Shown in pieces: positions 1 through 12,088 of a stretch of 64,000 nt of DNA. The stretch is from Hevea brasiliensis (lineage: Eukaryota > Streptophyta > Magnoliopsida > Malpighiales > Euphorbiaceae). The notes under the pieces were generated by a model. That model did no database searches. It worked only from the letters and a program-made list of their open reading frames with translations, and was not told the origin of the DNA. The stretch covers positions 125,932,394 through 125,996,393 of the forward strand of contig NC_079493.1 in the NCBI RefSeq assembly GCF_030052815.1. Reading direction: 5' to 3'. A program made the translations under genes and the position numbers. Position 1 is the first letter of the stretch, and each line of letters begins with the position of its first letter.

Positions 1-3000
1 TGAGGCTTTTGTACCTGGATATCTTGTCACATTCACAAATTGTGTGAAACCTTCCTTCACTGGTACTCCTATTCTCAATTTCTTACCATTTGTTGGAATC
101 TCCCAGCCCTTGGGAACTGAAGCTGTATCTCCTGGCCATATAATAGTTGAAAGAGTAGTACTATTGTTGTTAGAAGAAGAATTCTTACTTGTATTTGCTG
201 TTGCTGACTTCAATCTTTTGACAAGTCCTTTTCCAGTTACCCAAAACCCTACCCTTCTTGCTCCATCACCATTACCATCCACATTAACTATCTGGAAAGT
301 TGATGAATTTAACTGCCCATTAATGAAGAGAAAGTCACCTGTAAGGCCTTTAAACCTGGTGTTTGATAATGCTTGACGAAGGCTTGGACCAATCTGAGAG
401 ACCCCAAGGGTTTCAAGATCAGTTGAGTTGCTAGAAATATTTCCCTTTCGGAAGCCGAAGTTCATGGTTCCAGCTACTCTCTCAATTGCCATGGCTAATG
501 CAATTGTAGCATCATAAGCCCAAAGTCCATAAATGTTCAACTCAGCATCAACTAAGTCAGGATGATCATGATGAAATTTCCTTTTCCACTGAACCCTAAA
601 ATTTTCAACACTTTTTGATCTTGGAACATAAGGTTCAACCCCCAATACTCCTTGCATTGATTCAATAACAGAATAATCCATGGAATTCAAGAAATCGGCC
701 ACCCCATCTGTCATGATCCAAACATAGCCTTTACCCATCATTCCCACCCTTTTTGCCATGGTAAAAAGCTTTGATCCAAGAGGGAGTGGCATATGCACAA
801 TGAAAACTCTAGTTTGCATTGCCTTCAACTTGAGAAGCTCTTTAAGAATTTGATCATCGGTGGCAAATGGAGAAATGGCACTTCGGTAGGGGACTTGGGT
901 GTCAACAGCTTGCAAAGAATCGGTTAAATAAGGTATGATTCCCACTCCATATTCGTTGTCAATATAGACAGGCACAGCTTCTCTCCATCCAAAAGCTTTA
1001 ACTATTGCACTTATGGCTTTCACTTGAGAAGAGTCACTTCGTGTTGCTCGAAAGAAGTATGGACTGCGAATGGAAGCAAGAGAAGGACTTGATGCAGAAA
1101 ATGTTATAATGGGCACATGAACTTTTTCTCCAAGTTCAATTACAAAATTGGCTTGCATAGGTGTTGCTGGCCCTATGATTGCTTTTACTTCTACGTTTTT
1201 TAGCAAGTCCAAAGCTGCATTTGCAAAAGAGAGGAAAAAAAATCTAAAATTAAAAGTCGATTTCTTGCTTTTGTAATCAACGGAGTTTAATGAAAAAAAA
1301 AATCATCTAATATAAATTTAAACTCATATAAAAACACTTAATAATTAGTAGATTAAAATTTTATATAGAAGTTTATATAAAATTAATTAAAGTATGGACT
1401 TATTTCGCAATACTAGCTTTTATAATAACCGTTAATCATTTTGTTTTAGCAGTGACCAGTTGTTTTATTAATTATTAGCTGTTAGATATTAGACGTTACT
1501 GGTTAGCTATTTATATAATGGTTAAAATAAAACTGTTAAGTAAAAATAATTATTAAATTAGCCGATATATATATAAATAGTATTATCATCTTATTGATTT
1601 TAGTTAAAAAATTAAATACTATTTTCAAAATTTTTTGTCAAATAAGGTAGCATATTATTATGAATGTACAAAATTAGATACAAATATTTAATTTAATTAT
1701 TATTAAATTCATTCTCGAATGAGTTCAAACTTTTCATAATCTCTAAAAAAAAGTTAAGAACTTTTTATATCAATATATTCAAAGTCTTCAAACTACTCTA
1801 ATATGGTAAAATTTATTCAAGAAAAAAAAGACATTTTTTTTCCATGTCAAATAATTTTACATATAATTTTAATATTATTAAATTAAAATTTGTTAATAAA
1901 ACGGTTTGTTTTCTCGTTAATAACTGCTAGTTTGAGTTGATGAGGCGTGTTATCGGAGATTTTACCTTTTTTAAGGAAGTGGCTATGAAAAGTTTGAATT
2001 TATATAAGTATAAAATTAATAATTATTAAATTAAATATTTATATTTAAATTTATATATTTATTATATAAATTTTAATTAAATTTATATAAATTTAAATAT
2101 AAATATTTAATCTAATAATTATTAAACTCATTTTTATATGAGATTGAGTTTATATTAAATACTTCCAAAATTTTAATAAGCTATTTCATCCGTCCAATAG
2201 TTGTTTTATTGTTGATTTATTAATGAAGTTTTGAACTTTCCCTGTTTTTGTCTTTTTGTAGCCCCAGTTTAATTGAGACCATTTTCTAGACGATTTTTGA
2301 ACAAAATTCCACGAGATGACCAAGACTTCAAAGCTTGCTTACCTATCTCTATAAAATATTAAACCAACCAAAATCCTCATTCATGAGTATTATTATAACT
2401 GCATATGATGGTCCTTACCAATAATATTTTTTCACACAAACAGAGAAAAGAAAAATTGAAATGACTTGAATTTAAATGAAAGATTAAAAATAAGATTCGA
2501 CTTAAATGATTTGCAATTAACCCTTTTAAATTAATTTATAAAATTTTAATTCTAAATTAAAAAAAATTATGAAAAAATATATATTAGTGACTCATGGGTA
2601 ACATGAATCAAATGCCACATAATTGGACCTAAACCCACATGAAAAAGACAATATATTTGAGATGACTTGCAATCCAAAGCCTAAATAAACCCAACTCTAA
2701 CTATTGGACTTGATTGATTTGCCACCTATATTTGAAATTAACCCCTTAAAATTGACTTGATGAACCAGAATTTTATTTTTAAATTAGTAAAATTTTTTGG
2801 AAAAAAAATTTAACAATTGACCCTAAATTATATGTTATTCACAAATTAATCTGAAAGCTTTTCTACTTATTGACTCAATCAAATGCAATATAATTTGACC
2901 TAAACTCACATAAAAAAGACAATATATCCGAGATGACTTGCAATCCGAGCCTAAATGAACCTAACTCTAACCATTAGACTTGATCCATTTGCCACCTCTA

Positions 3001-3373
3001 TTTGAAACTATATGAGAAAGATAATAAAGCAAACAAAATAAATACTAGAAAGAACAAGTGATGTATATATGGACTCTGTCAGAGGGGGAGACTAACCTGC
3101 TGCAGCTGCACCAACAACGTCATTCTTGGAGTCCCTGGCATGGAGGACTAGCCTGGTTTTGTAGTGAGAATGTTTTGCATAAAAATCCGAGAGGGACAAG
3201 TTGATGCAGCTCAACCCAATCTTGCCAATCTTTTTATCAAGGTCCAGAACCACGCCTACGTCCACTGAGACTTTAGTGTTTTTTGCCATCGCTATTTCTA
3301 CGAACAAAATCGTCAAAATAAACAAGAAAATGAAAGGGAAAACTGGCTTGGAAGGGTAGCTTTTATTCCTCAT
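1..3373 (-). CDS. Glutamate receptor-like channel, clade II (copy A), 3' part outside window
   Basis: This is the 5' part of a GLR2-type gene on the minus strand. Exon 1 is 3097..3373 (277 nt, signal peptide and start of the amino-terminal domain), intron 1 is 1215..3096, and exon 2 runs from 1214 to the window edge. Exon 2 encodes the rest of the periplasmic-binding-protein-like amino-terminal domain and the start of ligand-binding segment S1. Borders are GT-AG with phase 1, as in copy B. No stop or indel is seen in the visible exon 2, which has the same length as in B. The start ATG at 3373 is followed by a hydrophobic leader (MRNKSYPSKPVFPFIFLF). Compared with B, exon 1 has Lys for Asn in the DLDxKIGKIG motif. 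Family knowledge: GLRs are plasma-membrane ligand-gated cation channels. Whether A is intact cannot be judged, because exons 3-5 are not in the window. Confidence 0.9.
1215..3096 (-). other. Intron 1 of GLR copy A
   Basis: This AT-rich phase-1 intron of 1.9 kb corresponds to 20850..22714 in copy B, with scattered substitutions and small indels. It holds a partly repeated segment (about 2560-2700 and 2840-3010), in which phrases such as agatgacttgcaatcc and aatgcca/aatgcaa recur, suggesting an old internal tandem duplication. No coding potential is seen. Confidence 0.8.
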
Positions 3374-3438
3374 CTTGGTGGCCTATTAAAGTGATTTCTT
3401 CCAGTTTTAGTTAAGATTTTGAACACAAGATTGTGTTG

Positions 3439-3446
3439 TATTTATA
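3439..3446 (-). promoter_or_regulatory. TATA box of GLR copy A
   Basis: The minus strand reads TATAAATA about 66 nt upstream of the ATG at 3373, so the 5' leader would be short (roughly 35 nt). The same motif sits at the same distance upstream of copy B. Confidence 0.6.
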
Positions 3447-5075
3447 ATCAGGATCCTATAGACTACAAAAACTTTGGAGAAAAGGACAGGAAGAAGAAGT
3501 CATTGCTCGCAAAGGTCTAGCTGTATCAAAATGGAGAAAATTAATGACTTTTGTACTGTCTATAGTTTACGAGGAAATTGCATGTTATGAATACATTTCA
3601 ACCCCTGGCGTTCACATTTTTTTTATTGAGTCCATGTTAAGCTTTTTAATTTGAGAATGAGCTCATAACCATTAGATCAAATATTTATAATGAAATTTAT
3701 ATATAATTAATATATATATATATATATAATAAATGTATAAATATAAATATAAATATTTAATTTAATAATTATTAAATTTATTTTCATATGAGTTTAAACC
3801 TTTTATGACCGCATTTAAAAATATATTAATAAAATAGAATAAATTCAACAAAGTGGAATTGGGTGGGTTGGAATTAACTATTTTTGTTTGAATTATTTTG
3901 AGTTACAGGTTATTATTGGTTATTTTTTTTTTTAAATAGATTTGAATATGCCCATTGTCGAATGCAATTGACTCGAATTATTTATAAGGTATTCATATAA
4001 AAAGAATTTAAAACTCATTTTGTGAGTTATAGATTATATTAAAGTTAATAATTTTTATCCAGAAAATCAATTGTTTCATTTAATGTTCGAGTCAAATTTA
4101 AATTAATTAAATTAATTTAAATGGATTAATTTTTAATCGAATTATATATATGAATTGCTAAGTTAATATTCTCTATTTTACAGATTATTTGAATTTAAAT
4201 TATTTCAAATTAAATGTGAATTATTAATCGAATGAGCATATTAAATAAAAAATTATCATGTGAGATAAAGAATTTTGCAATTTTTTTTCCTGATTGATTA
4301 TTATTTGATCCATTTCTAAGATAAGGATTATAATCTTCCTTGAATTACAATCATGTGTGAATGACAAGAATTTTAGATACGTTAAGACAATAATCCTGAG
4401 TAATTTATCAATTAAATTATTTAATATACGGACGTGTTGACAATAAATCTGGTAATTAGTCAAGTAATTAATATATTAATTAACTTCCCAAGTTTGAATA
4501 GTTTTATTTTTTTAGTAAAATTTATTTATTATTTTTTAAAAAACCTTAATTTAAAATAATTTCAATATCATTATAAACGTAAAACTCCTCATTATATTTC
4601 AAAGAAATTCAAGAAAGTTGTGTTCTAATTTTTCAGCTAAAAATAAAATATTAAAGTTATTTAAACTTTAATGGTAATCAATATTTTTTTTATTTAATAA
4701 TAATAGAATAAAGAACGAATCTAACTAAAAATTTACATAAACAAAAAAGAATGTACCTAACAGTTTGTCTCTTTGAGAAGAGTCCAAACTAAAATTTTCT
4801 GTGGTTTTAACGTGAGACAAAAGGCAAGAAAAATACGTGTTGACTGTTTTAGTTCCTAGAAAGTTGTTGAGATGGCACGTCAAGAACACGAACGTTTACT
4901 CCTGGCTGATGGTAAAGCTCAAGTGGTTTTATTGTCTTGTCCTATTTCTTCGACTTTTTACCTTGAACAAATCAAAGGTTAGGGCATGTAGAAAGTTTTA
5001 CTTTGAATGTATATTTTTTGTCTTAAGTCTTTTCAGGCGTCACTTGGCCATGACCAATCATTCTAACATTATTGT
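3447..5075. other. Upstream region of GLR A, including a 983-bp segment absent from B
   Basis: This is AT-rich noncoding DNA. Up to about 4092 it matches 23065..23705. The segment 4093..5075 has no counterpart in unit B, where the sequence jumps directly to the LINE start. A short open frame at 4837..5094 runs into the LINE and has no recognisable domain. Confidence 0.7.
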
Positions 5076-5758
5076 AGTGAGAAATATACAATGATGTAGG
5101 GCGTTCACCGAAAGCGACGCTCTATACCAGCGCCTGGGTGTGGTGTTAAGTGAGCAAGGGTTCTCACATCATGGACAGATATGGGTAAAAAAGTTAGTGC
5201 ATAGGACAGATAGGAGAACAGATAGTAGAACAGAATACAAGATAAACATAGAAAACAATAGAAGATATCATAGAAAGAGACCAATTAGGAAGAAACAGGA
5301 TGGGAGGAGGATCAGGGTTGGTACTTGAAATGTTGGATCACTTACAGGAAAATTAATGGAACTTGTGGATACCTTGAAAAGGAGAATGGTGAATATTGCT
5401 TGCATTCAGGAGACTAAATGGGTAGGAGAGAAGAGTAAGGAAGTGGGTAATTCAAGGTACAAACTGTGGTTTACCGGAAAGGAGAAAAACAAGAACGGAG
5501 TGGGCATAATCATAAACAGGGCATTGAAAGACGCAGTAATTGCTGTGAAAAGAGTAGGAGATAGAATTATACTAGTAAAGCTAGTACTAGAAGGAGAAAC
5601 AATAAATGTAGTTAGTACTTATGCCCTACAAATAGGACTAGACAGTGAGAGTAAACAAAAGTTTTGGGAAGATATGGATGATTTAATGCAAAGCATACCG
5701 AATGAAGAGAATGTTTTCATTGGTGGAGATTTGACTGGATGTGTAGGAAGTGACTGGA
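5076..5758 (+). mobile_element. RTE-clade LINE fragment A (endonuclease part only)
   Basis: This is the 5' part of the LINE found whole at 23704..26820. Decoded pieces include RIRVGT followed by a stop (TGA where B has TGG), the endonuclease motif IACIQETKWVG and the GGDL motif. After 5753 everything up to the equivalent of 26916 is deleted, removing the whole reverse transcriptase. A 5-nt filler CTGGA lies at the junction. The fragment is dead. Confidence 0.88.
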
Positions 5759-7687
5759 TCCGAGAATTCTCTTCAACCAAACAACCTCTTTATATGTTAT
5801 TTAAAAACAATTTGTTAGTCACATAAATTAACAAACTCATATATAGACTTAACCATTCATGATTTTTCTTTCGACATTATAACTTTCAGCCTGTTTGGTA
5901 TTGAGTTTGAAAGGTTAAAACTATTTTTCTGAATAAAAACATCATTTTAGATGCCTTAAAAAAATAATTTAAAAAAAATTATTTTATTATTTTAGTGTTC
6001 TTATGACTAAAATTGATCAAATTTAATTTTTAATTATTTTTTAATACTCTTTAACTTGTATATTTAGAAAAGTGATTTTCTCGACAGCAGTTTCAACAGC
6101 AACGTCAAATAGACTTTTTATATATTTGTTTGTAATCTATAATTTTATAATAATTCAATTTAATTGATTTATTTTTTTATTAATTCTCATATTTAGAATG
6201 AAATAATTTAATTTTTTTAATTTGAAAAAAATTTATTTTTAAAAAATAGAATTTAAACATGATTACGTGAGTATTTATTTAAATTCTTTTATTATAAAAT
6301 AAGTCATTCCAAATGACACCCGTAAGATATTAGTCTGAAGTAAGCAATTGAACTCTTAATTTTCTTGAAATTGTTAGCATGTCATATATACCAATCGGCT
6401 TGATTTAAGAATAAGTTTGTTATTGAAATAGGTTCAGTGAAATCTCTCTCTCTTTCTATATATAAATATCAATTTCTATATTATAAATATAGTAAATATA
6501 TATAATTTACTTTTAATTGATGCAAGAAAATAAACTAGCTAAGATATATAAAAATTGACTTCTTGCATTGCTATCACCCCACCACAACTAAGGTATTTCC
6601 AAAGACACTGCTAAGGCAGTAAATGTATCTATTTTTTATAGGCAGCTAAGTTATTTTTTTTTTTTTGGTTCATATGATTTTTATATTTAGTCATGAAGGC
6701 GATGCTACTACCAATTGAGTTAAAGTTTATTGGTAGGTTGTCGTTTTAAGGTTTTAATGAATTAATTAAATTGTGGTTCTGGCATGGAGCTTATCCTCTC
6801 TTTAATTTATTTCCATGTCATGGTTTTATTTTAATAAAATTCATTGCTTATATATAAAAAGGAAAGGCTAGGCAGTATGGAAGATAAGCAAGATCCTGGA
6901 ATTTGGGGTCTGAAATTGAATTCAAGAGTGCTTTTGGTCATGGTCATGGTCATGTTCCTGTAATTTAATTTAACGCGTAGGTTGGTGGGAAAAAAAAAAC
7001 CACACTTAGGCATTAATTCCACAAAGTCCAAGCATTCAAAATATGATACTATTGACTATAATTTATGTTCAATTTTTAGAGAGGACATTATTGAGAGGAA
7101 TAGCTACGAACTCCAAAAGAATTAATATTTTTTGGATTGTAAAACAGATATTGAGGAATATTTTAATGAATAAAAAACTATTGATTGCTAAAAGGATTTT
7201 TTTTTTTTTAATTTTAGAATAATGGGTATCAACCCATTGAATCACATTAATCACCAAGACAAAGATTCTACTTTTGGATAAAAGTAGATCAAACATATAA
7301 AAATGACCAACTTGTATATGTATATTAATTTTAAAGCATGCTCTATACCTACCAAAACTATATGCAAAGTTAATTAATTGAAAGTGATCACATACACTAC
7401 TACAATTAATATACATCCATCCATCGAATTGTTAGAAACATTTATTTAAATTTTATCGACATCTAGTTTATAATTTGATTTATATGCATATAATATTAAA
7501 AAAAAATTAATAAGCTATCATTTAATATGTGGAATGAGTATTGGTATATGTTGAAGTAAAAAACAAGGAAAACAGAATTTAATAGGAGAATGGACTGAAC
7601 GGAACTAAATCAAACAAAATTATTTAATAAAATTGAAACAGTTTAATTAGATAATTTCATATATATAAAGTAAAGAGGTATTTTCAT
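5759..7687. other. Noncoding duplicated spacer (matches 26917..28880)
   Basis: This AT-rich sequence has no recognisable gene. It contains a triplicated GGTCAT hexamer near 6935-6955. The short open frames at 6831..7031 and 7069..7416 are low-complexity and are not supported as genes. Confidence 0.6.
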
Positions 7688-7737
7688 GAAAATGACACGT
7701 GGCACTTTTCTTGAAAAACTTGCCACGTGTCATTTTC
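7688..7737. repeat. Perfect 17-bp inverted repeat carrying G-box motifs
   Basis: The arm 7688..7704 (gaaaatgacacgtggca) is the exact reverse complement of 7721..7737, with a 16-nt loop. Each arm holds a CACGTG-type G-box/ABRE core (ACACGTGGC). The equivalent in unit B (28882..28931) has lost the perfect pairing. It could be a hairpin, a transposon terminus or a bZIP/bHLH binding site; the sequence does not decide. Confidence 0.75.
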
Positions 7738-8616
7738 TATAAATACTCTCATTTATACTAATTATTATTTAATTTTTTTAATTTCTCTTTTAATTATTAT
7801 TATATTTTATAATGCTACATTAACATTTATAATTTAAATTATTATTTTTTTAAATTTATTTTTAAAAATTAAGATATTTTGTAATTAAATATAATATTTA
7901 ATAATTATTTATTTTATTTTATAAATATTAATTATTATTTAATTTTTTTATTTCTCTTTTAATTGTCATTATTATTTACGATACTACCTTAACATTTATG
8001 ATTTAAATTATTATTTTTTAAAATTTAATTTTTAAAAATTAAGACCTTTTATTATTAAACGTAATATTTAAAAATTATTTATAATAAATTTATTTATGCA
8101 AAAATATTATTTGCTACATGTTATCCTTAATAATAATAATAATAATAATAATAAAAGATCATTGATGGTAATTAATTTAAAGAAAATTGATCATTAATTT
8201 GTGATATCATAATCAACCATAAATACTCTCCTTTATACTAAGTATTATTTAATTTTTTTCTCTTTTAATTATCATTATTATTTATAATACTACCTTAATA
8301 TTTATGATTTAAATTATTATTTTCTCTAAAAATTTAATTTTTAAAATTAAGATATTTTGTAATCAAATGCAAAATTTAAAAAATATTTATATTATTTTAT
8401 AAATACTAATTATTATTTAATTTTTTTATTTCTCTTTTAATTATCATTATTATTTATAATACTATCTTAACATTTATGATTTAAATTATTATTTTTTTTA
8501 AATTTAATTGTTAAAAATTAAGATATTTTATGATTAAATATAATATTTAAAAATTATTTATATTATTTTTTATAAATTTATTTTTACAAAAATATTATTT
8601 GCCACATGTTACACTT

Positions 8617-8674
<58 letters not shown>

Positions 8675-8735
8675 GGTCATTGATGGCAATTAGTTTAAAA
8701 AAATTGACTATTAATTTATGATTTTATAATCAATT
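7738..8735. repeat. AT-rich higher-order tandem array
   Basis: Two blocks of about 480-510 bp follow each other (about 7738..8218 and 8219..8735). Each holds two related monomers of roughly 180 bp, beginning near 7738, 7921, 8219 and 8399 with a TAAATACT-like start followed by ATTATTATTTAATTTTTTT. Each block ends in a (TAA)n run and a conserved tail containing TCATTGATGG. The whole array recurs in unit B (about 28929..29960). Confidence 0.75.
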
Positions 8736-8958
8736 ATTATATAATTTAATTAATCTTAAATTATTTTATATCTTTAATAAATATTTTTATGACATTATTA
8801 TATTTTCCATTGTTTTTATTATGAAATCTTTATTAAAAAATTTGAGAGACAAAATGTATGGTTTGCATAAAAATTTATAAAAATAAAATGTAGAATTTAT
8901 TATTTTTTATGTTGATAATTTAATATTCTTTTTATTTTACTTTCTTAAGATTAATTAA

Positions 8959-8989
<31 letters not shown>

Positions 8990-10289
8990 GACCAATTCAT
9001 TGCCATTTAATTAATATGACCAAATAAATAAAAAATATTTTACTGCTATAAAAATTAAATTTGAATGCTTTTATTACCAATTTTTAATTAAATAATATTT
9101 AATTATAAATTAATTTTTTATTTAAATAGTTTTTATTTATTTATCTATATATAGTATATCATACGAGACATGACATACATTAAATGCTTTTTATTTGCGC
9201 TGTTTTTTTATTATTTCTTTCAAAATTTATTAGTTATCATTTTTTAAATTTATTTTATTTAAATATATTTAATTAATGTGTATTTAATTATTATTTTTTT
9301 AATTTCTTATTTAATATTTCTAAAACTTTTGAATATTTTATTTTATTATAATTATATATCTAATGCAATTATAATTAATATTTTGATTATTTATATTTTA
9401 TTATCATTAATTTTTAACAGAATTATTTTTAAATTTTAATTAAATATTTATATTTTTATATAGATAAAGGATTAATTGAGTTGAGTTGAGTTTATATAGA
9501 AATAGAATTTTAAAAATAAATTACAAATATAATTGTATCGAAAATTTAGTTACAAATAAGTATGATTAAAAAAATTAAAGTTACAATATTAAAATTAAGA
9601 AATTTGTCTTTTGAAAAATAATATATATTTTTAATATTTATTATATTAATAGAAAATGATGATATTTTGAAATTTTAATTTTTATGAAATATATTTATTT
9701 TATGTTATAAATTTATGTTAAGTGATAATTATTTTTGTTAAAGAATTATTTTATAAAAAATATATCATATTAATAAAAGTAATTTACATATAAATATAAT
9801 ATTTTTAAAAAATAATATAATAGAATATTATTTTTAATTAATAATAATGTTATATATTTTCATTATTATTAAAATTAAATAATTCAATACATATTAGTAA
9901 TTTAATATTTTTTTATTATATTACTAACAACAAAAATATTATATTTATATATTTTTAAAATAATATTATTTTTTGATTAATCTAATGTATTTTTATAATT
10001 TACAAAAAATAAATATCAATTTACATAAATTGTGACATAAAATATACACATTTTATGAAATTTAAATTATTTTTTAAATAAAATATTTTTATTATATTTT
10101 AAACAAAATAATTATTTAAATTATTATTAATATATATAAAAAGAATTAAATAGATATTTTGATTAATTATATTATAAATTAATTAAAAATTTATTATTAT
10201 AATAATAAAAATATATTGAAATTAAATTAAATAAGAGAGAATCCATCTTATTGTTGAATGTACCGAGGGACACGATCCGCGACTTATTT
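8736..10289. other. Very AT-rich noncoding DNA
   Basis: This stretch is almost purely A/T, with a (TTA)n run near 8959-8988, and is copied in unit B (about 29961..31465). I see no gene in it. A phrase near 9463-9492 (GATAAAGGATTAATTGAG) resembles a LINE tail but is too short to call. Confidence 0.6.
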
Positions 10290-10640
10290 ACTATTAGTCT
10301 GCTTCTTTGCTTTGTTTTACTTGGAGTTTCAATGTTCATTATTGCATTTCCTCTTGACATTCTTTATGTCAAAATGATAAACAAACATAGCAAGCAAACT
10401 CACTGGACTTTATCAAATTGGCCAATTGCATTTGATTAGCACCTGACAGAAACTTGAATTTTCACTTTAATCCACAATTTACTTCTTGCTGATTGTGAGA
10501 TCAGCCCACAATACACTTGTAGTTGACGTTAGGCTCGAAAACTCACTGGGCTTCAAAGATGACGGGCCAAATCCAGTTTATTTACTTTGCAGCAGTTTAT
10601 GACATATTTTAAGGAGTCTATAAAACAAATAAACTATCCT
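10290..10640. repeat. Conserved block shared with the 3' flank of GLR D
   Basis: This non-AT block is found at 10290..10640, again at about 31475..31810 (unit B) and a third time, more diverged, at 46030..46430 directly beyond the stop codon of GLR copy D. Shared phrases include GCCAAATCCAGTTTATTT and AAGGAGTCTATAAA. No long frame is conserved, so it is probably intergenic. Inference: it is the 3' flank of a GLR copy that has otherwise been lost. Confidence 0.65.
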
Positions 10641-11163
10641 AAGAGAGTTATTATTTAGTGTTTGCTGTACAAATATGTAGAAGTATTTTTATATTTTAAT
10701 AAAAATTAACTTTTTTTAGCATTAAGAGTAGGGATGACAAAAATTTTCAAACTCGATCTGACTTGCCTTAAATTCGATCAATTTTTCTTAACCTTAATAT
10801 TATGCGGGGCAGAATGAGGAGATTTTTTCTTCGCTCAATCTTAAACTTTTATGAGACAGAATAAAAAGAATGATATCCGCACTCAATTCGTCTCATTGCC
10901 ATTTCTATTTAGAGTATGTTTATGAGAAGCTTTCAAATTCAAAAAGGCACTTACAATAATTCAAATAATACATTAAAAAACATTAATTTCCATGTCAAAA
11001 TTGCTTCTGTGTAGGAATAGTAAAAATTGAGTGGCAATTTTGTTATTTACCTCCAAATTCATGTCCTCTTTCCTCCTATGGTAATTTTGTTATTTCCTCC
11101 AAATTCTGCCCTCTTTCCTTTTTCTCCAGTGTAGCGTCTACATCTCAACTCCCTATTTACACG

Positions 11164-11195
11164 CTATAAAAGTGAAATGACGCCATTTCACTATA
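11164..11195 (+). promoter_or_regulatory. Candidate core promoter/hairpin (TATAAAAG within an inverted repeat)
   Basis: GTGAAATG and CATTTCAC pair around a 4-nt loop (ACGC), flanked by CTATA and TATAG. The left side contains the TATA-like TATAAAAG, followed downstream by a C/T-rich tract resembling a plant Y patch. It is unchanged in unit B (32344..32375). The promoter role is inferred. Confidence 0.35.
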
Positions 11196-12062
11196 GGATT
11201 GACGTTTCTTTCCCCAGCTGATTTCTTCTCCCCTTTTTGTTGCTTTGCTACTTCCTGTGAGACGATTCCATTCACGTGTTTGCTGATTTTCTTCTTACTC
11301 ATAGCTAATAGTGAATTTATTATTACCTTTCACTTGCATGTACCCATCAACTGATTAAATTTCTTATGTTTTGAGTACCATGATTTGATGGGTAATAGTC
11401 AATTTACTATTGCCTTCAAGCATGCTTTCAATGCAATGATTGTTGGAGTGCCCATATTTTTGTACAGTTCTTAATTTCTTATAGTTAGAGCTGATTTTTT
11501 TTTGTTTATTCTTTGCATTTGCCTTCCATTGAAATGCAGCTGTGGTTCTTTCTCCATTTTAGCAGGCTCATTGAGCAAAATAGCGTTGTTCTTTTCTTAT
11601 GAGTGTCGTTTTGAGGTAGTTGTCATTTTTGCATATCCTTGTTTGCCATTTTTTTTGCTTCCCTTTTTTTCTAATAGCTTTCTACAGATTATGACAGTGT
11701 TTAAACATGTTGCATGTCGTTCTAGAGGAAGGAGCTGTCTTCTCCGATTTTTATTTGGCGTCCTCTCAATCAACTTGCTAAACTTCAGCTGAAAGGTTAG
11801 TTGAGCTCTTAAGATTTCAATCGACTTAAATTGAAACATTATAAAGATTAATGCTACTTAGTGTGTGTGTGTATTTCAGTTCGGTTGGTCATTGAGAAAA
11901 TTGGGGATCATAATAGGGTTTCCAAATGAATTAGGCATTGATTAGATCAAATTATTATTGGGGGCAATATGATTTGAGTATTCAGTATAGTTTTGTAGTG
12001 TCATTGCTTTCTGAAAAATTGGGGAATGGGGAGAAATTGTTATTTTGTAGATTGAATGACTT

Positions 12063-12088
12063 TTATTATTATTATTATTATTATTATT
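12063..12088. repeat. (TTA)n microsatellite, about 9 units
   Basis: This is a run of TTA repeats, 26 nt long. The same site in unit B (33247..33320) is 74 nt, about 25 units. Confidence 0.9.

Noticed and set aside
44..376. Plus-strand open frame over GLR A exon 2 (and its twin at 19616..20011)
   Set aside because: It is the antisense shadow of the GLR coding exon; it has no promoter or domain of its own.
4837..5094. 85-codon frame upstream of LINE A
   Set aside because: It runs across the LINE boundary, is absent from unit B and contains no domain.
8129..8672. Regularly spaced repeats that could suggest a CRISPR-like array
   Set aside because: The repeats are (TAA)n runs and AT-rich monomers in a plant nuclear genome. 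There are no unique spacers and no associated genes.
9460..9495. Possible LINE tail (GATAAAGGATTAATTGAGTT; also near 30677..30710)
   Set aside because: Only about 25 nt are similar, and the preceding sequence does not match the LINE 3' end.
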